Shown here one piece after another: positions 24,352 to 33,021 of a stretch of DNA of 40,966 bases. Below the pieces are notes generated by a model, which saw only the letters and a list, made by a program, of their open reading frames with translations, did not search any database and was not told the DNA's origin. Each line of letters starts with the position of its first letter. Within the stretch, counting starts at the first letter, position 1. The translations under genes were made by a program, and so were the position numbers. The DNA comes from an uncultured Muribaculaceae bacterium (GTDB lineage: Bacteria > Bacteroidota > Bacteroidia > Bacteroidales > Muribaculaceae), in assembly GCA_910587915.1 (NCBI GenBank), contig CAJUOB010000003.1:161864-202829 (forward strand), in the 5' to 3' direction.

Positions 24352-27300
24352 ATGCGCAAGATTCTCTTTCTCTTTTTTCAAGCCGTTTCGGCACTCCTTT
24401 TCTCCTATCATATGACTGCACAGACACCTGAATTCAAAGTGCCGGACTTCGCCTATCCCAAGACGGTGGAGTCGGACGCAGAAGCTATGTTGAATAAAGT
24501 CGGTAACCGCACCGACGAGGCCGCCGGTGTGATACGCCTACGCGGCATACTCGAACTGTGCGCAGCTCAGACTCAGATAGACCGCGCAAGTATGTTCGGG
24601 CAGCCGGCGCTCATCGCAGCCCAGGCGGCGAAGGCTACAGGAGCGTCCAAAGCTATGCTCGTAACTCTCGAGGCTGCCAAGTATGCCCAGATATATACAA
24701 GCTCCCGCTGGAAATATGACAAGGTCGATGCACCACTCGAGCCCTATCCAGCCGATATATCGGAGTGGAGCGGGCTGCAGTTCCGTACACGAATTGCCGC
24801 GCTCTATGAAGAGGCGCTTGCGCTTGCTTCTAAAACGGGGACGACTCCGCTTAGCACATTCTCTTCGTCGCTCGAATATTCGAAGGAAGCTCTTGAATAT
24901 ATCCCTACTGTTACCGATTTTGTACGTTATCGGGCATATAAGTCATTTACCGATATTGGCGACAGTGCTATGGCAAGGAAAATTGCCAATCAGGCCCTCG
25001 AAACATCCGCACCCGGTTCGGCTCCATATTTCTATTGGTATGCCGAAGTATACCGGAATGATTCTAAAGAAATCAAGGCCGCTTATCAGAAATATATCGA
25101 TACAGAGGCAGCCCGCTATCTGCTGCAGAAAATTGTGTATAACGGTTACTATGGCTACGGGATAGAATTTGCCTCCGAGGATACCGATAATGCCAACGCC
25201 GAAACTTCGGGGATTGTACTTCGTAATGAACATATAGAGGCTATCCGCGCATCATTGCGGCAGTTCCCCGACTGGTATGGCAACAACTCACTCAAGAATG
25301 CACTCGCACGCCTCACACAGCCTACGATTACCTATAAAGCGCCGTCAATGGTGGCGCTTGGCGATGATATTGTTGTGGAGTGTGAATACTCATTTGCAAA
25401 AAACATAGAGGCATCGCTTTATCTTATACCGGCCAATGCCCCGGTACCGTCACCGGAATCTTTGGTAAATAAGCCCAAGGCAGCCTCGGCAAAATATGAG
25501 GCCACAGCGACCGATGGCACGGCAACTATGACGTTGAAAGTGTCGGAGCCCGGAACATATGTGCTTGCGATGGAGATCAACGGCACGCCCGGTAATGGCA
25601 CGGCCTATCGCTACATGCCTCAGATTATTGTCACACCTTTGCTTGGCTTCTCGCTGACAGGCTGCAGCGACAATGTTGTGGTGGCTACCGATTTTGCCAC
25701 CGGCAAGCCGTTGAAGAACGTTACCATAAAAGCCATCAATACCTCGAACAGAAACGGTACTTCCAAAAAGCCGCAGACTTTGGGCCAGACAGGCCGCGAT
25801 GGTTATTTGATAAGTACGGTGCCTGCAAGCGACTACCGCACACGCTACTATACTTTTACCTACGGTGGTGTGACATACGATTTCAATGGTCAGGTGCAGA
25901 TGCGGTACTCCGACAACAAGCCTGAAACAGATCAGGTTAAGCTCACGCTCATGACCGACAGAGCCATATATCATCCGGGCGATACTGTCCGTTGGGCTAT
26001 AGTTGCCACCGGTATGACTGCTGCTCCTGGTGCACGTCCTGAGATATTGAGCGGCCGGAAGTTTACCATAGATTTCAAGGATGCCAACTATCAGTTGGTG
26101 GATTCGGTCACAGTCACAACCGATGACCGTGGTCGCGCCGAGGGTTCTTTCGTTACCCGCAAGGATGCTTTGACCGGGCGTTATCTGTTCACGAACCGAG
26201 AGGGGCAGTCGTTGTGGTCGTCGGTTATGGTGAGCGATTTCAAGCTTCCTACATTCGAAGTTAAAATCGATAAGATAGAACGAGATATTCCGGAGAGCGG
26301 AGGCGTACGTATATCGGGCAGCGCCCGTACGTTCACCGGCATGCCCGTAGCCGGAGCTAAGGTTAGTCTGTCGATTACCGGGGCTCGTTGGTGGCGTTGG
26401 TTCTCTCCCGAAAGAGAGTTGACAACGGTTGATACCACTACCGGAACGGATGGTGTATTCACTGTCGATATTCCTGCATCGGCATTCAAGTCCGATGATC
26501 ATTTTGTGTCGTTCATTGCAAAGGCGGAAGTCGTGTCGGCTGCCGCTGAGACTGCCGAGGCTTCGCGGAATTTCACAATCGGCAAGCCGTACATGCTTTC
26601 GATGTCGCACACTGCATCCATTGCAGATAGTTCAACGCCGGTGAAAGCACTTTTCGAAGCTCTCAATGCCGATGGCGATGCCGCGAACATAGAAGTGCGA
26701 TGGGAACTTGGCACTCTCGATGAACTGTCGATGACCAATGTGAAAATCAAAGATATCGTTGCGAGTGGTACCGCTGTGACAGGTCGCCCTGTAGAACTCG
26801 ATCTATCGGCTATTCCTGCTGGACGGTATTCTTTCCGCATTGCACCAGCCGATACAACCTTGGCCAATGTGGCCGTTGGCGAGGAAATTACATTATATAA
26901 TGTGTCGCGCAATCAGGTGCCTGATCTTGGCGCATCTATATTTGTACCTCAGACCACGTATAAAGCCGAAGGACGCAAAGCTAAGATACTTGTCGGCGTT
27001 CCCGGCGATGAGAAGGCATATGTGTTTGTTGCTGTGCGCAAGGGTGAAAAGCTCCAGTCGTTCAGCACCGAAACCTTGAAGCCCGGCTTCAACCACGTAT
27101 CGGTGGCTGTTGCAGACGTGGACGCTCCTCTACAGGTCGTTCTGTCGTGTGTGCGCAATGGTAAAGTCACCTTTGTTGATGTGGCAGTAGCCCAGCCGGC
27201 AGCAGCAAATCTTAAGGTGGTGGCAGAGTCATTCCGCGATAAGCTTACTCCCGGCACAACAGAGCGCTGGCGCTTCCGTCTGATGGACGGAAATGGTGAG

Positions 27301-29940
27301 TCCATGTGCAATGCATCGATGATAGCAACGATGTATAACCGTGCGCTCGATAAACTGTTGGCCGGCTCTTGGCCAAGCAGTATTTCATTCTCGGAATATG
27401 CATATCGTCTATCCGTTGAAGCGCCCTATCTGTCGAGCCGCACCGGGTCGATCGTTGATCCACTGAGCAACCTCGATGTGGTTGAAATCGAATGGCCGCA
27501 GTTCATGTTCTTCAGCCCTTGGAATCTGTTTAACTCCCAGATGAAGATGGTTTATGCATCTACAGCGCAGCGCAGTGTGACCGGTGCAGTTGGTGGACTG
27601 AATTCGGTAGTGGTAAAAGAACAGGTTGTAGACGGTGTGAATGATTTGGCTGCTTCTTCAGGCGCTGTGATAGAAAATGAGGTGGCCGAGGAGGAAAGTG
27701 CCGATGCTGATGCCGGCGCAGGCTCCGAAGAGAAGTTTGACTATAGAGTGTCGGAGCTGCTGCAGGTGTTCTGGAAGCCATTGTTGGTTGCCGATGCCGA
27801 AGGCAATATCGATCTTGTGTTCGACATGCCCAATGCCATAGGTTCGTGGGCATTCAACGCCTTTGCATGGACACCCGATGTGAAGTCGGCCGCCTATGCA
27901 GCTGAATGCATGAGCTCCAAGCCGGTGATGGTGCAGCCTAATCTGCCACGTTTCCTTCGCCAGGGCGACAAGGCTCGTGTACTCGCCACTGTCTACAATA
28001 ACAGCGGCGAATCGGCTTCGGTCACTACTGTGGTGGAACTCTTCGATATTGCGTCGGGCGAGGTTAAGTCGACCGTTTCCTCGACCGATTCGATTGCCGA
28101 CGGCGGCTCGACCATGGTTGGCATCGACATCGATGTACCTACCGATGCTTCTGCTATTGGATATCGTGTACGCTCTTCGATCGGCTCGTTTGCCGATGGC
28201 GAACAGAGTGCCATCCCGGTACTCGCATCGTCGGCTACAGTGATAGAAAGTACCGAATTTTATCTCAATCCATCCGAAAAGGAACCGTTCACTCTCACTA
28301 TTCCTGCCGCAGACAATGCATCGGTGACGCTACAGTATTGCCAGAACCCTATCTGGACGATAGTCAAGGCCATGCGAGGCCTTTCGGAGCCGGGTAATAC
28401 CTCGAACTCGATAGCAGGCTCGCTCTTCTCGGCACTGGCCGGTAAATATATCACCTCCAGCAATCCTGCGATAGCCGAGGCAATAGCCACATGGAAGGCC
28501 AATCCCAGTGAGGAAGCGCTTGTGTCGATGTTGGCAAAGAATGAGGAACTGAAAAAACTGATGCTCGACCAGACACCATGGGTCCAGGCCTCGAAGAATC
28601 AGACAGCACGCATGAGTTCGCTCAGCGACCTGCTCGATGCTGAGCGGACTGAGTCTACTATTGTGAAATGTGTGGCCGATCTTGGCAAACTTCAAAATAG
28701 CGATGGCGGATTCGCATGGGGGCCGTGGAACAATACCTCGTCGGTATGGTCGACAGAAGTAGTGCTCACCACGATGGGTCTTGCCAATTCCATGGGAATG
28801 CTTCCGGCCGACGACAATCTGCATGGCATGCTCGAGCGGGCGTTCAACTATCTGCAGAGAGAGGCTGCCAAGCCCAAGCGCCCATCGACCGACAGCGATC
28901 TTGCTCTTATAGCTGCGCTGATGCCTGAGCTTAAAATACAGCCGGGCGCCGATAAGATTATCCGTGCAACGGTGGCTTATATGGCGAATAACTGGCGCAA
29001 GTTCAGCACCACCGACAAGGCTTATGCCATTATCATTTTGAAAGCCAACGGACGCAGTGCCTTGGCCGCCGATGTGCTTGCTTCTGTGCGCCAGCATGGT
29101 GTGGTGCGGCCCGGAAAGGGTCTGTGCTTCCCTAATGTTAACGATGTACGAGGCTATGCCACAATAATACAGGCCTACGTGGCTATGGACGCTCCGAAGT
29201 CAGAAATAGATGCAATGCGCCAGTGGATTACGGTCCGTGCACAGGCAATCGACAATCTCGGCGCTTACAATACCGACTATGTGATTGCTGCTGTGATGCT
29301 GACCGGTAGCGACTGGACGTCGGTTCCCGTAGAGGAAAGTGTGAGTGTGAATGGCAGCCCGGTGACAATTGGCAAGGTGGAGAGCGCTACAGGATATTTC
29401 GCTCAGTCGCTGACTACCGATGGTTCGAAGCCTTTGACCATAAGTGTGCGTCCTAATGGTGTGACGCCTTCCTATGGCTCGGTGGTTTCTATCGGGCGCC
29501 GCCCCATGGCTGTGATTGAATCCAAGGCCGGCAGTGATGTGTCGGTTGAGAAGCGTGTGCTTGTCAATCGCAACGGAGAATGGGTTGAGACCAATACCTT
29601 TGCTCTCGGAGAGCGTGTGCGTGTGCAACTGATAATAAAGGCCGGCCGCGACTTGCAGTACGTATCGATAGATGATGAACGTCCGGCAACTTTCGAGCCT
29701 GTCGACCAGCTTCCCGGCTATGTATACGATGGTGGTCTCGGTTTCTACCGTGAGAACTGCGATGCTGCAACGCGTCTGTTCATCGGATGGCTCCCGAAGG
29801 GAACATACCATGTGACGTACGACATGACTGCTGCCGTAGTAGGCGCATTCCAATCGGGTATAGCCACACTACAGAGCCAGTACGCTCCTGAAATCACGGC
29901 TCATAGCGGGGCTGCAGCAATAACTGTGAAAGCTCAATGA
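24352..29940 (+). CDS. Alpha-2-macroglobulin family protein without thioester
   Basis: 1862 residues with a signal peptide ending at MTAQ (about 25). A helical N-terminal part, about 30-330, precedes the macroglobulin (MG) beta domains; MTDRAIYHPGDTVRWAI near 533 is the MG2 signature. The A2M domain, VFWKPLLVADAEGNI through MPNAIGSWAFNAFAWT, lies near 1139-1175. The alpha-alpha toroid contains NSDGGFAWGPWNNTSSVW near 1448. Where thioester-bearing members have C-x-E-Q, this protein reads GLSEPGNTSNS, so it cannot trap proteases covalently. Bacterial A2Ms are periplasmic protease traps, often coupled to PBP1C; no pbpC is present. It ends in an ATGA overlap with a helicase gene. It may be a non-covalent trap or a structural protein. 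Confidence 0.92.
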   Translation: MRKILFLFFQAVSALLFSYHMTAQTPEFKVPDFAYPKTVESDAEAMLNKVGNRTDEAAGVIRLRGILELCAAQTQIDRASMFGQPALIAAQAAKATGASKAMLVTLEAAKYAQIYTSSRWKYDKVDAPLEPYPADISEWSGLQFRTRIAALYEEALALASKTGTTPLSTFSSSLEYSKEALEYIPTVTDFVRYRAYKSFTDIGDSAMARKIANQALETSAPGSAPYFYWYAEVYRNDSKEIKAAYQKYIDTEAARYLLQKIVYNGYYGYGIEFASEDTDNANAETSGIVLRNEHIEAIRASLRQFPDWYGNNSLKNALARLTQPTITYKAPSMVALGDDIVVECEYSFAKNIEASLYLIPANAPVPSPESLVNKPKAASAKYEATATDGTATMTLKVSEPGTYVLAMEINGTPGNGTAYRYMPQIIVTPLLGFSLTGCSDNVVVATDFATGKPLKNVTIKAINTSNRNGTSKKPQTLGQTGRDGYLISTVPASDYRTRYYTFTYGGVTYDFNGQVQMRYSDNKPETDQVKLTLMTDRAIYHPGDTVRWAIVATGMTAAPGARPEILSGRKFTIDFKDANYQLVDSVTVTTDDRGRAEGSFVTRKDALTGRYLFTNREGQSLWSSVMVSDFKLPTFEVKIDKIERDIPESGGVRISGSARTFTGMPVAGAKVSLSITGARWWRWFSPERELTTVDTTTGTDGVFTVDIPASAFKSDDHFVSFIAKAEVVSAAAETAEASRNFTIGKPYMLSMSHTASIADSSTPVKALFEALNADGDAANIEVRWELGTLDELSMTNVKIKDIVASGTAVTGRPVELDLSAIPAGRYSFRIAPADTTLANVAVGEEITLYNVSRNQVPDLGASIFVPQTTYKAEGRKAKILVGVPGDEKAYVFVAVRKGEKLQSFSTETLKPGFNHVSVAVADVDAPLQVVLSCVRNGKVTFVDVAVAQPAAANLKVVAESFRDKLTPGTTERWRFRLMDGNGESMCNASMIATMYNRALDKLLAGSWPSSISFSEYAYRLSVEAPYLSSRTGSIVDPLSNLDVVEIEWPQFMFFSPWNLFNSQMKMVYASTAQRSVTGAVGGLNSVVVKEQVVDGVNDLAASSGAVIENEVAEEESADADAGAGSEEKFDYRVSELLQVFWKPLLVADAEGNIDLVFDMPNAIGSWAFNAFAWTPDVKSAAYAAECMSSKPVMVQPNLPRFLRQGDKARVLATVYNNSGESASVTTVVELFDIASGEVKSTVSSTDSIADGGSTMVGIDIDVPTDASAIGYRVRSSIGSFADGEQSAIPVLASSATVIESTEFYLNPSEKEPFTLTIPAADNASVTLQYCQNPIWTIVKAMRGLSEPGNTSNSIAGSLFSALAGKYITSSNPAIAEAIATWKANPSEEALVSMLAKNEELKKLMLDQTPWVQASKNQTARMSSLSDLLDAERTESTIVKCVADLGKLQNSDGGFAWGPWNNTSSVWSTEVVLTTMGLANSMGMLPADDNLHGMLERAFNYLQREAAKPKRPSTDSDLALIAALMPELKIQPGADKIIRATVAYMANNWRKFSTTDKAYAIIILKANGRSALAADVLASVRQHGVVRPGKGLCFPNVNDVRGYATIIQAYVAMDAPKSEIDAMRQWITVRAQAIDNLGAYNTDYVIAAVMLTGSDWTSVPVEESVSVNGSPVTIGKVESATGYFAQSLTTDGSKPLTISVRPNGVTPSYGSVVSIGRRPMAVIESKAGSDVSVEKRVLVNRNGEWVETNTFALGERVRVQLIIKAGRDLQYVSIDDERPATFEPVDQLPGYVYDGGLGFYRENCDAATRLFIGWLPKGTYHVTYDMTAAVVGAFQSGIATLQSQYAPEITAHSGAAAITVKAQ

Positions 29941-32066
29941 AGTATCTCGAGGGACTGAACGAACGCCAGACCGAGGCTGTCACCACTACCGAGGGCCCGG
30001 TTAGGGTAATTGCCGGAGCGGGCACGGGCAAGACCCGTGCCCTCACGGCTCGTTTCTGTTTCCTTGCCGATATGCTTGGTATCGATCCGTCGGCCATACT
30101 GTGTGTCACATTCACCAACAAGGCTGCCGCAGAGATGAAAGAGCGTATACGCGCCATGCTCGGCGATTTCGATCTTGGGTATATATGCACTTTCCACTCG
30201 TTCTGCGTGCGGCTGCTTAAGGAAGATATACATGTGCTCAACTATCCGGCCAACTTTATTGTAATCGATGAGGATGACCGCACAGAGCTGCTCCAAAAGG
30301 TGTATCTCGACATGGGCTTGACTCTGAAAGAGCTGCCTATCAGCCGCGCTGTCGATTATATCGCCGAGCGGAAGAATGCACCCGACGATGAGTATCTGCG
30401 CTATATCGAGGAGCTTAACAATACCGGATTGCTTGGGCGAAGCGAGCGTAATGCCGATCGTTTCGACGAGATTTTCCAGCGCTACATCTATGAGCAGAAA
30501 AAGAATTTTGCCGTTGATTTCGACGATATTATCATATTCGCGGCTTATATACTCAGGAAGTATCCCGATATACTGCGTAAATGGCAGCAAAGGATGCAGT
30601 ATGTAATGGTCGATGAGTTTCAGGATGTCAGTCCTCGCCAGTATGAAATCGCACGTCGGCTTGCCGGCGGCCATGGCAATCTCTTCATTGTGGGCGATCC
30701 CGATCAGACCATATATTCCTGGCGCGGGGCGGATGTGAAGTTGTTTCTGAATTTCGACAAGGTGTACCCCCAGTCCACTACTATAGTGTTGGACGCCAAC
30801 TATCGCTCCACTCCCGAGATAATAGCTGCGAGCAATGCGCTCATAGCTCATAATACCGACCGCTATCCCAAAGCTCTGCATGCCGTGGGCGGTAGCGGCG
30901 AAAAGCCTCTGGTGAATCATGCCCGTACCGAGAAGGACGAGGCAAAATGGATGGCATCGGTCATCGCCGGGCTGCTCGAGGCCGGCGAGGATGCGTCGGA
31001 TATCGCGATACTCTACCGGGCGCACCATCTGTCGCGAGTACTTGAGGAGACGCTGTTGAAAAACGGCCTACCATATAAGATATATAGCGGAACGGCTTTC
31101 TACCGCCGCCGCGAGGTGAAGGATGTGATATGCTACCTGCGCATGCTTGTGGGTGCCGACGACATTGCCTTCGAACGAACGTTCAATGTGCCTCCCCGTG
31201 GGTTTGGCAAAAAGAAAAAGGCGTTTTTGCGGGCTGAGGCTGAGCGTACGGGTCAGTCGCTGATGGAGACACTGCGAGCCAATATCGACCATCCGGTGCT
31301 ACGTGGCAGCAAGGGACGGCAATATATCGAGGCTATCGATACGGCTGCAGCCCTCGTTGGGCAGTTGCCTCTCGGCGATCTGGTGCAGCGCATACTCGAT
31401 CTCACCGGCTACGAAGAGATGTTGCGCGGTCTCAGCGAATGGGAGCGCCTCGATAACCTGGCTGAATTGAAACGTGCTATCGAGGAGGCCGGCCACGATG
31501 ACGACGCTACTCTCGAGGATTTTCTTGCCCGTGTGGCGTTGATGGCTGGAATGGATGCTGATAATAATGGTGCTCCGTCGGTAAAACTCATGACTGTGCA
31601 TACGGCAAAGGGAATGGAGTTCCCATATGTGTTCATTTGTAACTTCAATGAAGCAGCCTTCCCTTCGCGTCGATGCTCGTCGCCGGAAGAAATAGAGGAG
31701 GAGCGCCGATTGGCCTATGTGGCCATGACACGCGCGGAGAAAGGACTGTTCATGAGCGATAGCGAGGGCTTCAACCACGATAATACCGGAAAGTCGCCGT
31801 CGCGTTTCCTCTATGAGGCCGGCCTGGAGAATCTGCGGTTCGAACGTCCGTTGCCACCACAAGCTCCATTGCCAACTCCACCGACGACACCGGCGGCTGT
31901 ACGTCATTTTGCGAGTGGCGACCGGGTGGCTCATCCGGTGTTTGGCGAGGGTTTGATAATGGAAGTCGATCTTGTCCGCGAAACCTACTCTGTGCAGTTC
32001 GATAAAATAGCAACTCCACGTACTCTGCGCTTTGCGGCACCGCTTATGATAATTAATAATGAATAA
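29937..32066 (+). CDS. UvrD/PcrA-type superfamily 1 DNA helicase
   Basis: 709 residues. Helicase motifs are complete: Q motif LNERQTEAV, Walker A AGAGTGKT (about 24-31), Ia TFTNKAAAEMKER, II VMVDEFQDVSPRQ (about 222-234), III VGDPDQTIYSWRGAD, V VKLMTVHTAKGMEFPYVF, VI EERRLAYVAMTRAEK (about 585-599). The C-terminal module FASGDRVAHPVFGEGLIMEVD (about 660-680) is the Tudor-like part of PcrA/UvrD that contacts RNA polymerase. These 3'-5' helicases work in nucleotide-excision and mismatch repair, in stalled-fork rescue and in transcription-coupled repair. The start overlaps the A2M gene by 4 bp. The last residues, MIINNE, come from the AT-rich repeat that follows. Confidence 0.95.
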   Translation: MKYLEGLNERQTEAVTTTEGPVRVIAGAGTGKTRALTARFCFLADMLGIDPSAILCVTFTNKAAAEMKERIRAMLGDFDLGYICTFHSFCVRLLKEDIHVLNYPANFIVIDEDDRTELLQKVYLDMGLTLKELPISRAVDYIAERKNAPDDEYLRYIEELNNTGLLGRSERNADRFDEIFQRYIYEQKKNFAVDFDDIIIFAAYILRKYPDILRKWQQRMQYVMVDEFQDVSPRQYEIARRLAGGHGNLFIVGDPDQTIYSWRGADVKLFLNFDKVYPQSTTIVLDANYRSTPEIIAASNALIAHNTDRYPKALHAVGGSGEKPLVNHARTEKDEAKWMASVIAGLLEAGEDASDIAILYRAHHLSRVLEETLLKNGLPYKIYSGTAFYRRREVKDVICYLRMLVGADDIAFERTFNVPPRGFGKKKKAFLRAEAERTGQSLMETLRANIDHPVLRGSKGRQYIEAIDTAAALVGQLPLGDLVQRILDLTGYEEMLRGLSEWERLDNLAELKRAIEEAGHDDDATLEDFLARVALMAGMDADNNGAPSVKLMTVHTAKGMEFPYVFICNFNEAAFPSRRCSSPEEIEEERRLAYVAMTRAEKGLFMSDSEGFNHDNTGKSPSRFLYEAGLENLRFERPLPPQAPLPTPPTTPAAVRHFASGDRVAHPVFGEGLIMEVDLVRETYSVQFDKIATPRTLRFAAPLMIINNE

Positions 32067-32149
32067 TTAATAGTTGATAATTAATAATTATGAATGGAAT
32101 GTCGCTTGTACTTGAAGTTATGTAATTATTAATTATAAATTATTAATTC
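32049..32149. repeat. AT-rich AATTAATAATTATGAAT-type repeat with inverted halves
   Basis: About 100 bp. The left part (32049-32095) consists of imperfect TAATTAAT(A/G) units; the right part (32122-32149) is its approximate reverse complement; a unique 25-bp stretch sits between. The left end runs into the helicase gene and supplies its last codons and stop. Folding into a long A-U stem is possible. The organisation is like the GC-richer repeat at 17058-17243. Confidence 0.65.
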
Positions 32150-32175
32150 TTACTTAAAGAAATATTACTACGCTG

Positions 32176-33021
32176 TTGAAAAATAAGACTTTATATGTGA
32201 GCGATATGGACGGTACACTGCTTAGCTCGGACAGCAGGGTGTCGGCTCGGTCGGCTGAGATAATAAGCGGATTATCGCGGAGTGGGGCTGAAATTACAGT
32301 TGCCACAGCCCGTACGCCTGCTACGGTGGTGCCGCTGCTTGCCGATACGTATACCCGGCCCGATGCTGTGGTGATGACCGGTTCGGCTCGTTGGCATCGC
32401 TATCCCGGGCACTACGATGCGGTACATTTCATGCCGGAGGCCGATGTGGTTGCCGGTCTGGAGATGTGCCGCCGCTTAGGTGTGCATCCGTTTGTGTACA
32501 CACTCGATGCAGATGGTGCTATGTTGCAGGTGTACCATGGTGCCGGGGCTATGAACAAGGCCGAGGAAAATTTCTACATAGAGCGTGCTCGCCTGACACT
32601 GAAGCGTTTTCACAATGGCACACCTCTGCCTGTAAGCGCTCTTCCGCGCACCATGCTTTTTTTCGCCATGGGCGAGCGGGGTAGGGTAGAGGATGCTGCC
32701 GCAGCACTCCGCGAAGGCACTGATTGCTCGGTTTGCTGCTATCCTGATATATTTAATCACGACGTGGCCAATCTCGAAGTGTTCGCTCCCGGTGTATCGA
32801 AGGCATCGGCAGTGCTCGAATTGAAGAAAAGTGTCGGTGCCGACCGGCTTGTGGTGTTTGGCGACAATCTCAACGATCTGCCCATGTTTGCGGTTGCCGA
32901 CGTGGCTGTCGCTGTGGAAAATGCCTTTACAGAGGTCAAGGAGCATGCCGATGTTGTGATAGGCCCCAATTACACCGATTCAGTTGCTAACTATATACTT
33001 CACGATTATACATGCGAATGA
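32176..33021 (+). CDS. HAD-superfamily phosphatase, Cof/YkrA type
   Basis: 281 residues starting with TTG. Motif I is SDMDGTLLSSD (Asp nucleophile and Asp acid, about 9-19), motif II is TVATARTP, motif III is the Lys in GVSKASAV, and motif IV is VFGDNLNDLPMF near 235. A C2B-type cap domain lies between motifs II and III. These cytoplasmic enzymes dephosphorylate sugar phosphates, FMN or PLP; the substrate cannot be assigned. TTG is used because no ATG or GTG precedes motif I with room for the first beta strand (MKNKTLYVSDMDGT). The next gene overlaps its stop. Confidence 0.9.
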   Translation: MKNKTLYVSDMDGTLLSSDSRVSARSAEIISGLSRSGAEITVATARTPATVVPLLADTYTRPDAVVMTGSARWHRYPGHYDAVHFMPEADVVAGLEMCRRLGVHPFVYTLDADGAMLQVYHGAGAMNKAEENFYIERARLTLKRFHNGTPLPVSALPRTMLFFAMGERGRVEDAAAALREGTDCSVCCYPDIFNHDVANLEVFAPGVSKASAVLELKKSVGADRLVVFGDNLNDLPMFAVADVAVAVENAFTEVKEHADVVIGPNYTDSVANYILHDYTCE

